From Agromyces soli (GTDB lineage: Bacteria; Actinomycetota; Actinomycetes; Actinomycetales; Microbacteriaceae): a DNA stretch of 64,000 nucleotides. Of the stretch, positions 1-7,667 are shown in pieces. How positions within the stretch are numbered: the stretch's first letter is position 1; every line of letters starts with the position of its first letter. The stretch covers positions 2,914,001 to 2,978,000 of the forward strand of contig NZ_CP094533.1 of NCBI RefSeq assembly GCF_022811605.1, read 5' to 3'. Both the position numbers and the translations under genes were made by a program. The notes under the pieces were generated by a model. It worked only from the letters and a program-made list of their open reading frames with translations, did no database searches and was not told the DNA's origin.

Positions 1-1028
1 GCATCGGCGCGATCGCCGACGCGGTGCTCGAGGTCATCGGCCTCGACGATCCGGTGGGGGAGTCCGTGAGCGGCCGCTCCCTGCCGAACGGCGTGCGCAT
101 CGATCAGGTGCGGGTGCCGCTCGGCGTGGTCGGCGCGATCTACGAGGCTCGCCCGAACGTGACCATCGACATCGCGGTGCTCGCGCTGAAGAGCGGCAAC
201 GCCGTCGTGCTGCGCGGGGGCAGCGCCGCGGAGCGCACCAACGCCGTGCTCGTGCAGCTGCTCCGCGACGCGCTCGACGCAGCCGGGCTGCCGGGCGACG
301 CGGTGCAGACCGTCGACGACTTCGGCCGCGCGGGCGCCACCCGCCTCATGCAAGCGCGCGACTTCGTGGACGTGCTCATCCCGCGGGGCAGCGCCGGGCT
401 CATCCGCGCCGTCGTCGAGCAGGCGAAGGTGCCCGTCATCGAGACCGGAGCCGGGGTCGTCCACATGTATCTCGACGAGAGCGCGCGCGAGGACTGGTCG
501 GTCGAGCTCGTGCACAACGCGAAGGTGCAGCGTCCGAGCGTCTGCAACGCCCTCGAGACGCTGCTCGTGCACCGCGCCGCCGCCGAGCGGCTGCTGCCGC
601 CCGTGCTCGCCAGGCTCGAGGCCGCCGGCGTGACGATCCATGCCGACGAGGCGGTGCGCGCACTGCGCCCGGACCTCGCGCCGGTCACCGAGGAGGACTG
701 GGCGACGGAGCACATGAGCCTCGAGATCTCGGTCGGGGTCGTCGACTCGCTCGACGACGCGCTCGCCCACATCCGGCGCTACTCGACGAAGCACACCGAG
801 TCGATCGTGACGAACGACCTCGCGAACGCCGAGCGCTTCCTCGACGAGGTCGACGCGGCGGCCGTGATGGTCAACGCGTCCACCCGCTTCACGGACGGCG
901 CCGAGTTCGGCTTCGGCGCCGAGGTCGGCATCTCGACGCAGAAGCTGCACGCGCGCGGGCCGATGGGCCTGCCGCAGCTCACGAGCACGAAATGGCTGGT
1001 CCGGGGTGCGGGGCACGTGCGCGGCTGA
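1..1028 (+). CDS. proA: Gamma-glutamyl phosphate reductase, 5' end cut by window
   Basis: NADPH-dependent reduction of L-glutamyl 5-phosphate to glutamate 5-semialdehyde, the second step of proline synthesis, in the cytosol. The frame is open from base 3, so about 341 residues are visible and the N-terminus lies upstream; the family is usually about 415-430 residues. The aldehyde-dehydrogenase fold is clear: the segment ARPNVTIDIAVLALKSGNAV near the visible start and the catalytic-cysteine motif RPSVCNALETLLVH (around 532-570). The C-terminal TSTKWLVRG motif is present just before the TGA. Its partner proB is expected upstream, outside the window. A new promoter follows before the next gene, so this looks like the end of a transcription unit. 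Confidence 0.95.
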   Translation, partial: IGAIADAVLEVIGLDDPVGESVSGRSLPNGVRIDQVRVPLGVVGAIYEARPNVTIDIAVLALKSGNAVVLRGGSAAERTNAVLVQLLRDALDAAGLPGDAVQTVDDFGRAGATRLMQARDFVDVLIPRGSAGLIRAVVEQAKVPVIETGAGVVHMYLDESAREDWSVELVHNAKVQRPSVCNALETLLVHRAAAERLLPPVLARLEAAGVTIHADEAVRALRPDLAPVTEEDWATEHMSLEISVGVVDSLDDALAHIRRYSTKHTESIVTNDLANAERFLDEVDAAAVMVNASTRFTDGAEFGFGAEVGISTQKLHARGPMGLPQLTSTKWLVRGAGHVRG

Positions 1029-1031
1029 TCC

Positions 1032-1059
1032 GTCGAACCCTCTCCGTACTCGGTAGACT
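1032..1059 (+). promoter_or_regulatory. Promoter for the small membrane protein gene
   Basis: A -10 hexamer TAGACT (1054-1059) lies 16 bases after a -35-like GTCGAA (1032-1037). The predicted transcript would start near 1066 and carry a 40-50 base leader with an AAAGGA ribosome site before the ATG at 1111. Confidence 0.5.
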
Positions 1060-1110
1060 GGCCGGAGCGTTCCGCGCGATTCCCGCGCGGGCTACGAAAG
1101 GAATCCACGA

Positions 1111-1317
1111 ATGAGCCTGATGGCCGTTGTTTTCGCCGAGACGGTGCACGCGCGGGAGCTCCCCGTCGAGACCTACGTGTACGGGCTCATCGCGCTCATC
1201 GTCTTCTTCGCGCTCGGCATCGTGACCTACTCGTACCGCGACGTCGCCAACCGGCACCGCGCGAAGTCCGAGGCGTATGCGAAGCGCCACGGCGGGAGCG
1301 AGCACGGCGGCCACTGA
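1111..1317 (+). CDS. Small single-pass membrane protein, unknown function
   Basis: A 68-residue protein with one hydrophobic helix (about residues 22-43, [21 protein letters not shown]) followed by a basic, His-rich tail ending GGSEHGGH. The start is supported by AAAGGAATCC just upstream. I know this type of small protein from the same position between proA and nadD in Microbacteriaceae, but no function is established to my knowledge. It ends only 10 bases before nadD and shares its transcription unit. The His-rich C-terminus could bind metal, but that is a guess. Confidence is high that it is a gene and low for any role. Confidence 0.8.
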   Translation: MSLMAVVFAETVHARELPVETYVYGLIALIVFFALGIVTYSYRDVANRHRAKSEAYAKRHGGSEHGGH

Positions 1318-1327
1318 GGGTCCTCGA

Positions 1328-1924
1328 ATGAGCGGTGATCGCCGCCCCAGAGTGGGGGTCATGGGCGGAACCTTCGACCCGATCCACCACGGTCACCTGG
1401 TGGCGGCGAGCGAGGTCGCCCAGTCGTTCGACCTCGACGAGGTCGTGTTCGTCCCGACCGGCGAGCCGACCTACAAGACCGTCGTCACGCCGGCCGAGCA
1501 CCGCTACCTCATGACGGTGGTCGCGACCGCCTCGAATCCGCGGTTCACCGTGAGCCGCGTCGACCTCGACCGCGGCAAGCCGACCTACACGATCGACACC
1601 CTGCGCGACATCCGGGCGCAGCGTCCCGACGCCGATCTCTTCTTCATCTCGGGCGCCGACGCGATCGCGCAGATCCTCTCGTGGAAGGACGTCTCGGAGC
1701 TCTGGGAACTCGCCCACTTCGTGGCAGTCACCCGCCCCGGCCACGTGCTTTCCGTGACCGGTCTACCGGAGCAGGACGTAAGCTTGTTGGAGGTCCCGGC
1801 CCTGTCGATCTCCTCGACCGACTGCCGTGACCGCGTGAACCGGGGATTCCCGGTGTGGTATCTGGTGCCCGACGGGGTCGTGCAGTACATCTCGAAGCAC
1901 CATCTGTATCGGAGTGTCGAATGA
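1328..1924 (+). CDS. nadD: Nicotinate-nucleotide adenylyltransferase
   Basis: Transfers AMP from ATP to nicotinate mononucleotide, giving deamido-NAD in NAD synthesis. 198 residues, normal for NadD. The nucleotidyltransferase signature [12 protein letters not shown] lies at about residues 13-24, and the second family motif (here [11 protein letters not shown]) is near residue 160. The upstream in-frame extension to 1277 is rejected because it overlaps the preceding gene and the family motif sits about 13 residues after the ATG at 1328. The stop TGA overlaps the ATG of the next gene (ATGA), implying translational coupling. The nadD-(hypothetical)-rsfS order is common in actinobacteria. Confidence 0.95.
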   Translation: MSGDRRPRVGVMGGTFDPIHHGHLVAASEVAQSFDLDEVVFVPTGEPTYKTVVTPAEHRYLMTVVATASNPRFTVSRVDLDRGKPTYTIDTLRDIRAQRPDADLFFISGADAIAQILSWKDVSELWELAHFVAVTRPGHVLSVTGLPEQDVSLLEVPALSISSTDCRDRVNRGFPVWYLVPDGVVQYISKHHLYRSVE

Positions 1925-2937
1925 CGTCGCAGGAACCGCCGCTGACCCGGCGCGAGGCGCGCGAGCGCGAGCGACGGCTGCAGGAGCAGGCCGCCGGCGG
2001 CGTCGAGCGCGCCGATGCGGAGGCCGACCCGCCGGCCACCGGGCCCGGCGCCGCCACGGCGCCTGAGCAGGGCGCCCCCGCTCCGGCGGTCGCGCCGCCG
2101 CAGGCGGCCGTGCCCGCTCCGCCCCAGCGGGTCGTGCAGACCGCGCCGAGCGCGTTCGCCCCGCCGCCGCGCAGCGACGCCGCGTCGACGACGAACCCGG
2201 CCGCCCCGCGGCCCGCCGGCGGTCAGGAGCCGTCCCGCAACACACCGGAGCGCACGCTGACCCGCCGCGAGCTGCGGGCGATGCTCGACACGCACCAGCT
2301 CGACGAAGTCGACGACGCGGAGGCGATCGACGACCCGGCCCCTGCGCGCCCCACCACGGCACCGGGGGCGGCTGCCGAGCCGCCGACGACGCCACGGGCT
2401 GATCCGGGACCAGCCACGCGCCACGATGCCGCGCCCGCGGAGCCGGCGCCGAACACCGGCCACTGGAGCCTCCAGATGGCGGCCGACGATGACGAGGCGG
2501 CGGCGGAGCCGTTCGATCAACTGCTCAGCCGAGGCGGGGTGTCCCGCGGGGTGCCGACGACCACGAACGCCCTCATCCTCCCGTCGCTGCCCGACGGCGC
2601 GACGATCATGCCGCCCGCCGCGGCCGGAGACGACGTGATCGTCACCGGGTCGATCGATCTGCCCCGCAGCTTCGGCGCGACCGGCGTGCACCCGAGCCAG
2701 GTCGACTCGTCCGACATCGACCGACTGCTCGATCACGTCGAGGACGCCGCGACCGCCGGCGTCGCCCCCGTCTCCGCCACGAAGGCGATCAGCACCCAGA
2801 CCACGTCGAAGCAGATGATGGCCCCGCCGAAGAAGGACGGCGCCAACGTGCCGCTCATCCTCGCCATCACCGCAGGCGTCCTCGCCCTCGGCGTCGTCGC
2901 GACACTCGTCATCGGCGCGGTGTTCCGCCTGTTCTGA
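1921..2937 (+). CDS. Pro/Ala-rich membrane-anchored protein, unknown function
   Basis: 338 residues. The N-terminus is highly charged ([11 protein letters not shown], residues 8-18), followed by a long low-complexity Ala/Pro-rich region (about 25-190), a second TRRELRAML motif resembling the first, and one C-terminal transmembrane helix ([20 protein letters not shown]) ending in a very short tail. This predicts a tail-anchored protein with a large, mostly disordered cytoplasmic part. The ATG at 1921 overlaps the nadD stop. Proteins of this layout between nadD and rsfS are seen in Microbacteriaceae. The repeated TRRE-RE motif might bind a partner, but nothing here names it. Confidence 0.8.
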   Translation: MTSQEPPLTRREARERERRLQEQAAGGVERADAEADPPATGPGAATAPEQGAPAPAVAPPQAAVPAPPQRVVQTAPSAFAPPPRSDAASTTNPAAPRPAGGQEPSRNTPERTLTRRELRAMLDTHQLDEVDDAEAIDDPAPARPTTAPGAAAEPPTTPRADPGPATRHDAAPAEPAPNTGHWSLQMAADDDEAAAEPFDQLLSRGGVSRGVPTTTNALILPSLPDGATIMPPAAAGDDVIVTGSIDLPRSFGATGVHPSQVDSSDIDRLLDHVEDAATAGVAPVSATKAISTQTTSKQMMAPPKKDGANVPLILAITAGVLALGVVATLVIGAVFRLF

Positions 2938-2982
2938 GCCGACCATGACCATCCGATCCTCCACCGCTTCGAAAGCGAGCGC

Positions 2983-3378
2983 ATGACCGCTTCTCAGCAC
3001 GCCCATGATCTCCTCGCCGTCGCCGTCCGCGCGGCGGACGCGAAGGGCGGTGAGGACTTCGTCGCGCTCGACGTGTCCGAGCAGTCGCCGTTCACCGACG
3101 TCTTCCTCCTCGTGACGGGCTCCTCGGAGCGCAATGTGGTGGCGATCTCGGAGGGCATCGAGGACGCGATGCTCGAGGCCGGTTCGCGCACGCTCCGCCG
3201 CGAAGGGCGAGACGGCGGCCGGTGGGTGCTCATCGATTTCGGCGACCTCGTCGTGCACGTGTTCCACGGTGAGGAGCGCATGTACTACGGGCTCGAGCGG
3301 CTCTGGCTCGACTGCCCGGCCATCCCGGTGGCCGATCTCGTGCCGAACGCTCCAGGCGCCCAGGCAGCGGGGGAGTGA
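2983..3378 (+). CDS. rsfS: Ribosome silencing factor RsfS
   Basis: RsfS/DUF143 family protein of 131 residues. The family binds ribosomal protein L14 and blocks joining of the 30S and 50S subunits under starvation. Visible family features are the core VALDVSEQSPFTDVFLLVTG, the basic stretch RREGRDGGRWVLIDFGDLVVHVF and the C-terminal YYGLERLWLDCP. The start ATG at 2983 follows a 45-base gap after the upstream gene. It lies in the classical nadD-rsfS neighbourhood and is the last gene before the tRNA. Confidence 0.95.
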   Translation: MTASQHAHDLLAVAVRAADAKGGEDFVALDVSEQSPFTDVFLLVTGSSERNVVAISEGIEDAMLEAGSRTLRREGRDGGRWVLIDFGDLVVHVFHGEERMYYGLERLWLDCPAIPVADLVPNAPGAQAAGE

Positions 3379-3390
3379 GGCCCGCTCGGA

Positions 3391-3420
3391 TTCGCGAGCG
3401 CGCCGAAGGTGGTGTAATCT
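3391..3420 (+). promoter_or_regulatory. Promoter of tRNA-Ala
   Basis: A TAATCT hexamer at 3415-3420 with a weak -35-like TTCGCG at 3391-3396, spacer 18. It would start transcription near 3427, about 40 bases before the mature tRNA 5' end. Confidence 0.45.
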
Positions 3421-3451
3421 GAATCTGTTGCCGCGAGAGCGGGAACGAAGC

Positions 3452-3465
3452 GGGGCGAAAGCCCC
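3452..3465 (+). other. GNRA-capped hairpin in the tRNA-Ala leader
   Basis: A perfect GGGGC/GCCCC stem closed by a GAAA loop ends three bases before the tRNA 5' end. It probably folds in the precursor and may space the RNase P site. Confidence 0.4.
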
Positions 3466-3468
3466 ACT

Positions 3469-3544
3469 GGGTCTGTGGCGCAGCTGGTAGCGCACCTGCA
3501 TGGCATGCAGGGGGTCAGGGGTTCGAGTCCCCTCAGATCCACCA
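3469..3544 (+). tRNA. tRNA-Ala (anticodon GGC)
   Basis: A full cloverleaf: the acceptor GGGTCTG pairs with CAGATCC (one G-T), the D-stem is GCGC/GCGC, and the anticodon stem CCTGC/GCAGG encloses the loop ATGGCAT with anticodon GGC, reading GCC codons. The T-arm contains GGTTCGAGTCC. The 3' CCA is encoded. A strong terminator follows five bases later, so it is a single-tRNA unit. Confidence 0.97.
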
Positions 3545-3546
3545 AG

Positions 3547-3580
3547 AACCCCCGCACTTCCTCGGAAGTGCGGGGGTTTT
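3547..3580 (+). terminator. Intrinsic terminator after tRNA-Ala
   Basis: The inverted repeat CCCCCGCACTTCC / GGAAGTGCGGGGG (3549-3561 and 3564-3576) with a tight loop is followed by TTTT. With AA on the left it could also act on the minus strand for the gene ending at 3672. Confidence 0.9.
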
Positions 3581-3671
3581 CTCGTCGGCCGCTCGGAGCG
3601 TGCACCGTCCGGGCCCGCCGTGAGGAGCCCCCAGCCGATCACCCCGAACCGCGTCAGAGTCGGGGATCGGC

Positions 3672-4763
3672 TCAGAGCCGCGGGAAGTCCTCCGCCGCGT
3701 AGCTCTGCTCGGCATCGATCTCGAAGGTGTCCAGGCGCACGTCGTAGCTCGACCCCCACCAGCTCGGACTCGTGGCCGTCACGTTGACGAAGCGCTGACC
3801 GGACTCGCCCTTCGAGTACCGCACCCTGACGGAGACGCCGTCCGGGCTGCGTGCCTCGAGTTCCACGGCGCCCCACTCGTCGGTGACGGCATCCCCGACG
3901 TCCCAGCCGGACGCACTCAGCGAGTCGGCGATGGCGGCGAAGTCCGGTGACGCCGAGGCCGCCTGCACGAAACGGGCGGTCAGGGCGTAGCAGTCGGCTG
4001 CCGCCGTCACCCACGGGCAGCCACGAGACGAGCTCGCGCGCGCCTCCGCGCCGGTCCAGTCCATCGGCGAGACGCGCGCCCGGACCTCGGAGAGCGCCTG
4101 CTGCGTCGCCTCGTATCGTTTTCGGTCGAGCTCGAGCCGGGCTGCACCGTCCCGCGCCTGCGCCACGGAGAACGTGTCGCCGTTCGCATCCTGCGCCGTC
4201 GAGTGGAGCCCGACTCCGACGACGCAGCTCGCAACGATCGCGAGCGGGACGACGAAGGCCGCAGCCCAGGCCACGATCACGCTCGCGCGGTGCGGGCCCG
4301 CAGCTGCGGTGCCGGTCCGCCCCTGCCGGACCAGCACCAGCGCGATGGTCAGGACGGCGACCCAGCTCAGCGTCGCGGCGACCGCGCCGACGATCATCAG
4401 GCCCGTCTCGATCGCGGACGGCAGCCGCTCGCCGGCGAGCGCGTTCAGGATCGAGGGCAGGGGTGCGCTGTCCGTCGTGCCCGGCATCGCCGCACCGACG
4501 CAGATCCACCCCCACCAGACGACGAACAGGAGTGGCACCATCGGCAGCGGAGCGCTGGCGTACCCTCGTCGTCGAAGCAGGAACCGGGGGAGCGCCCCGA
4601 GGAGCGCCGTGCCGGGGACGAGCACCACCGAAGCCGGGATGAGCACCAGGCTCTCCCATCCTCCGTTGCCGAGCAGTCCGTGGAGGCACACGAACGCCGG
4701 CACGACCCAGTTCATCCACGGCCAGATCACCCACGTGAACCGAGCGATCCCCGATGTGCTCAT
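3672..4763 (-). CDS. Multi-pass membrane protein, unknown function
   Basis: 363 residues. The N-terminal half has several hydrophobic helices (the first near VIWPWMNWVVPAFVCLHGLL, the last near ASVIVAWAAAFVVPLAIVA). An extracytoplasmic C-terminal domain of about 170 residues contains two cysteines close together (GCPWVTAAADCYAL) that could form a disulfide. The start ATG at 4763 overlaps the stop of the upstream gene and is preceded by a GGGG-type ribosome site, so the longer frame to 4856 is rejected. It forms a two-gene operon with the next entry. I do not recognise a family. Confidence 0.75.
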   Translation of the reverse strand: MSTSGIARFTWVIWPWMNWVVPAFVCLHGLLGNGGWESLVLIPASVVLVPGTALLGALPRFLLRRRGYASAPLPMVPLLFVVWWGWICVGAAMPGTTDSAPLPSILNALAGERLPSAIETGLMIVGAVAATLSWVAVLTIALVLVRQGRTGTAAAGPHRASVIVAWAAAFVVPLAIVASCVVGVGLHSTAQDANGDTFSVAQARDGAARLELDRKRYEATQQALSEVRARVSPMDWTGAEARASSSRGCPWVTAAADCYALTARFVQAASASPDFAAIADSLSASGWDVGDAVTDEWGAVELEARSPDGVSVRVRYSKGESGQRFVNVTATSPSWWGSSYDVRLDTFEIDAEQSYAAEDFPRL

Positions 4764-5695
4764 GCTTCGTTCCCCTGCTCCGCTGCCTGCTCGGGCAGCC
4801 CGAGCGACGCGACCCGGTCCTGGATCAACCCCATCGTCTCGATGATCCACGCCCACGTCTCGGGGTCGCTGGTGCTGAGTGGGCGGTTTGAGAAGAGGAA
4901 GACCCGGCCACCGACGATCTCGAGGTCGACGGCTCGCCGGGCGAGCTGCGACAGCAGCCTTCCGTCGAACAGCCTGCGAGCGAGGTCCACGTCGCGCTGC
5001 CAGGTCCAGAGCTCGAATCGGCCGCCATCGGGCGAGTCGAGTCGTGTCGGCGTCCTGGCATCGAAGGCCGACGCGATCCGCTCATCGAAGGCCCCCGTGT
5101 TCCGCTTCCCGTCGAGCAGGAGCTCCGGAGCGGCCCGATCGAGCGGTGCCGTGGCGTAGCCCCACTCCCAGACGGAGCGCGCGCCGCGGTAGCCTTCCGT
5201 CACGTAGCGGTAGTTGGCCACCTCCAGCCGGTCACCCGGCCAGCCGATCAGGTCGTCAGCGACACGGTCCCGGCCCCGGCCGAAGAGCAGCCCGCGATGC
5301 GCCGGGTCCGCGAGAACGGGCGTGTACTCGAGCTGGTTGTCGGCCGCGAACCGCTCGAGCCGGTAGCGCCGTTCCGGCAGCTGCCGGTCGTGCCTGGACG
5401 CCGCCGTCAGCAGCCACACGCAGAGCGCGACCGTGGCGAGCAGGACGACCGCGGCGGCGATCGCCCAGCCGGGGCCCTGGTCGAGGGCCAGGAGTCCGAA
5501 GAGCACGGCGGTCGGGACGCCCAGCAGCACGACGATCGCCAGCACGCAGCCGACGCCGAACCGCGAGACGCCCGAGCGGACCCCCAGCTCCTGTTCGAGT
5601 CGCCGCGCGTGCGCGGACACTGTCGATCGGTCGACCTCGTCGGTCAAGGCGCGGACGTCCAGGTCGCCGAGGCTCCCGGGGCTGCTCGAACTCAC
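4760..5695 (-). CDS. Membrane protein with soluble domain, unknown function
   Basis: 311 residues, GTG start preceded by GGAAGGATC. An N-terminal acidic segment is followed by two adjacent transmembrane helices (about residues 45-75 and 80-105) and a soluble domain of about 200 residues with several aromatic motifs (VANYRYVTEGYRG, VWEWGYATAPL). The layout (two helices, then a domain that ends with a hydrophobic core VDLEIVGGRVFLFSNRPL) recalls bacterial membrane proteins with DUF3137-like domains, but I cannot confirm that. First gene of an operon with the membrane protein that overlaps its stop. Confidence 0.75.
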   Translation of the reverse strand: MSSSSPGSLGDLDVRALTDEVDRSTVSAHARRLEQELGVRSGVSRFGVGCVLAIVVLLGVPTAVLFGLLALDQGPGWAIAAAVVLLATVALCVWLLTAASRHDRQLPERRYRLERFAADNQLEYTPVLADPAHRGLLFGRGRDRVADDLIGWPGDRLEVANYRYVTEGYRGARSVWEWGYATAPLDRAAPELLLDGKRNTGAFDERIASAFDARTPTRLDSPDGGRFELWTWQRDVDLARRLFDGRLLSQLARRAVDLEIVGGRVFLFSNRPLSTSDPETWAWIIETMGLIQDRVASLGLPEQAAEQGNEA

Positions 5696-5771
5696 GAATC
5701 GGATCCTTCCGTCGGAGCTCGGCCGGCTCGGCGAGGCCCCTCAGCTCCATCCTCGCAGTTCGTCCGGCGGG

Positions 5772-6590
5772 TCAGCCACGCCCCCGACGGTCATGGTGGA
5801 ATCGGGCGAACGCCGTCGCGGCGATCACGGCCGCGGCAGCGAGCAGCGCCGCCACGGCCGTCAGCTCGGAGCGGGGCTCGTCGATGGCCCTGGCGATCGC
5901 GACCCAGCAGATCCCCCAGCAGAGCGAGAGCGTCGGCGCGATCCGCCCGCCGCCCCAGAGCGCCAGCGCGATGCCGACCGCGGACGCCACGCCGAGCACG
6001 AGCGCGGCCCAGAATTCAGGGGCCGCACCGAAACCGCGGAATCCGGCCGCGGTGAGTACGGCCGCGGCGTTCGCGGCGGTCGCGATGACCACCCAGCCGA
6101 GGTACAGCCCGATCGAGCCGTCGGCGACGACCGCCTCGACCCGGCTCTTCGGGGTGCTGCGCCGCAGGAGCACGAAGAGCCGGCACAGCACGGCGAGCAG
6201 CAGGGCGATGACGGGCAGGCTCAGCCACAGCAGATCGAGCTGCACGGTGAAGATCCAGACGGCGTTCAACAGGAGCGACGCCGTCACCCACCAGCCGAGG
6301 CGGCGTTGGCGCTCGTCGTGACGTTGGGCGGGGAGCGCCTGCCAGATCGCGTAGGCGAGCATGCCGGCGTAGATCAGGCTCCAGATCCGGAACGCGCCGG
6401 TGCCCGGGGCGACCAGGGTGGCGTCGGCATCCAGATAGCCGCCCGCGGCCTGCTGGATCGGCGTGCCGATGACGACGCCGGAACCGAGGAACGCTGCGAT
6501 GATGGCGAGGATCGAGCTCACCAGCACGACTGCCTGCCGTGTCGCATCACGCGCCCCGTCGGTCGATGCGCTGGATGACATGGAGGTCAT
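5772..6590 (-). CDS. TspO/MBR-type tryptophan-rich membrane protein
   Basis: 272 residues with six to eight hydrophobic segments. Segments such as FRIWSLIYAGMLAYAIWQAL and LLLNAVWIFTVQLDLLWLSL fit the Trp-rich helices of the TspO/MBR family, and the length matches the longer actinobacterial variants rather than the 160-residue classical TspO. Classical members bind porphyrins and act in tetrapyrrole or stress signalling, but this is not shown here. It is divergent from the TPR gene. It could instead be an unrelated multi-pass protein; family assignment is moderate. Confidence 0.6.
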   Translation of the reverse strand: MTSMSSSASTDGARDATRQAVVLVSSILAIIAAFLGSGVVIGTPIQQAAGGYLDADATLVAPGTGAFRIWSLIYAGMLAYAIWQALPAQRHDERQRRLGWWVTASLLLNAVWIFTVQLDLLWLSLPVIALLLAVLCRLFVLLRRSTPKSRVEAVVADGSIGLYLGWVVIATAANAAAVLTAAGFRGFGAAPEFWAALVLGVASAVGIALALWGGGRIAPTLSLCWGICWVAIARAIDEPRSELTAVAALLAAAAVIAATAFARFHHDRRGRG

Positions 6591-6669
6591 GGGCTCAGTC
6601 CTCTCGTACGGCGTCCGGATTGCCTCGGGTCCGCCACTGTCCCACGAGCCGCACCTCCTCGCCCGACGG

Positions 6670-6747
6670 TTGACACCATCCGCACCGGCCTCTAGGCACC
6701 GCTCCGGCGAGCGCGCACGCCGGCCTGCGCCCGCCCGGTCGTAGGAT
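6670..6747 (+). promoter_or_regulatory. Tandem promoters for the TPR gene
   Basis: A consensus TTGACA (6670-6675) stands 17 bases before TAGGCA (6693-6698). A second -10 hexamer, TAGGAT, lies at 6742-6747, closer to the gene. This is the only consensus TTGACA-type promoter I noticed in the window. Confidence 0.5.
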
Positions 6748-6799
6748 GGCCGTCTGCGGCCGCCGATCGGCGACGTCAGGATGCCTCGAAGGGGACGAC

Positions 6800-7315
6800 A
6801 TGGCGACGGAGCTCAGCGCCGAACTCGCGGAGGCGATCCGCCTCGGTTACGAGCGCCGCGATCGCGAGGACATGGCCCCGACCATCCGGTACTTCGGCGA
6901 GCTGCTCGCCGCGCATCCGGATCACCCGGTGCTCGTCTACGAGCTGGGCGGTGCGTACGACACCGCCGGTGAAGAGGCGCTCGCGCGCGAGCACTATGAG
7001 CGCGCCCTCCGGCTGGGCCTCGAGGGCGACACCCTGCGACGCTGTCTCTGCCAATACGGGAGTACGCTGCGCTGGCTCGGCGAGCTCGACGCGTCGCGCG
7101 AGGTACTCGACCGCGCCAGGCGGGAGTTCCCCGCGTCGGACGCGGTGCGCGTGTTCTCCGCGCTCACACGGCTGGACGCCGCTGACGCGGACGGTGCCGT
7201 GGCCGAGCTGCTCCAGGTGATCACGGATCACGCGGAGGTGACCGACCTCGGACGGTGGAGCACGGGGCTGCGCGGACTCGCGGGCTGGCTCGCGGCCGGC
7301 CGGCTCGAGGACTAG
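6800..7315 (+). CDS. Tetratricopeptide-repeat protein
   Basis: 171 residues. The first half holds two TPR-like helical pairs (APTIRYFGELLAAHPDHPVL and YELGGAYDTAGEEALAREHY), with the common TPR spacing of Gly/Ala/Tyr residues; the second half continues with a third (GSTLRWLGELDASREVL). This is a cytosolic protein-protein interaction module of unknown partner. The start at 6800 follows GAAGGGGACGAC and gives a typical family N-terminus; the frame to 6746 overlaps the promoter. The stop codon lies inside a terminator hairpin shared with the convergent csoR-like gene. Confidence 0.8.
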   Translation: MATELSAELAEAIRLGYERRDREDMAPTIRYFGELLAAHPDHPVLVYELGGAYDTAGEEALAREHYERALRLGLEGDTLRRCLCQYGSTLRWLGELDASREVLDRARREFPASDAVRVFSALTRLDAADADGAVAELLQVITDHAEVTDLGRWSTGLRGLAGWLAAGRLED

Positions 7316-7328
7316 ACGAGCCGGCCGG
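7296..7328. terminator. Bidirectional hairpin between TPR and CsoR-family genes
   Basis: A perfect 12-base inverted repeat CCGGCCGGCTCG / CGAGCCGGCCGG with a 9-base loop spans the TAG stop of the TPR gene and ends six bases before the stop of the convergent gene. No T-run follows. Confidence 0.6.
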
Positions 7329-7334
7329 TGGCGC

Positions 7335-7667
7335 TCAGGCGAGCGAGAGGAAGAGCTTCTCGACCTCGTCGAGGGTCAGCCTCCGGCCGTCCTCGCCCTC
7401 GCTGTCGCCGGCGTGGGCTCCCTCGCTCGCCGCCTCGTCGCTCAGGCAGTCCTGCATGGCGTGCGAGATGATCAGGAACCCGGCGCGATCGAGCGCGCCG
7501 ACCACGGCGGAGAGGCGCTGCACGACCTCGCGGCAGTCGGCACCGGATTCGACCGCCTCGATCACGCCGGCGAGCTGCCCCTGGGCGCGCTTCAGCCGGT
7601 TGGCGACGAGGCGATCGGCGGGTTGACGCCGCTCTCCCGTCGGCATTGATCCCGTGGTGTCGGTCAT
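7335..7667 (-). CDS. CsoR-family repressor with CstR-like cysteine pair
   Basis: 110 residues of the CsoR/RcnR/CstR (DUF156) family: small all-helical tetrameric repressors. The core NRLKRAQGQLAGVIEAVESG is typical. The key residues are Cys45 and Cys74, 29 apart as in both CsoR and CstR. The position four before Cys74, which is His in copper-sensing CsoR, is Ala70 here; a His sits one place earlier (His69). In persulfide-sensing CstR that His is also missing. The ATG overlaps the stop of the CoA-disulfide reductase/rhodanese gene upstream, so repressor and enzyme are co-translated. The context favours sulfur or persulfide sensing over copper, but metal sensing is not excluded. Confidence 0.85.
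   Translation of the reverse strand: MTDTTGSMPTGERRQPADRLVANRLKRAQGQLAGVIEAVESGADCREVVQRLSAVVGALDRAGFLIISHAMQDCLSDEAASEGAHAGDSEGEDGRRLTLDEVEKLFLSLA

Noticed and set aside
3475-3702. Plus-strand frame beginning MAQLVAHLHGMQGVRGS
   Set aside because: It reads through tRNA-Ala and its terminator; the protein is the known artefact of translating a tRNA gene.
1585-4734. Minus-strand open frame of 1049 codons
   Set aside because: It crosses nadD, rsfS, the tRNA and the terminator in antisense; no recognisable domain.
7335-7667. Copper-sensing CsoR
   Set aside because: The copper-ligand His position holds Ala and no copper ATPase or chaperone gene is nearby; the sulfur context fits better. Not fully excluded because of His69.
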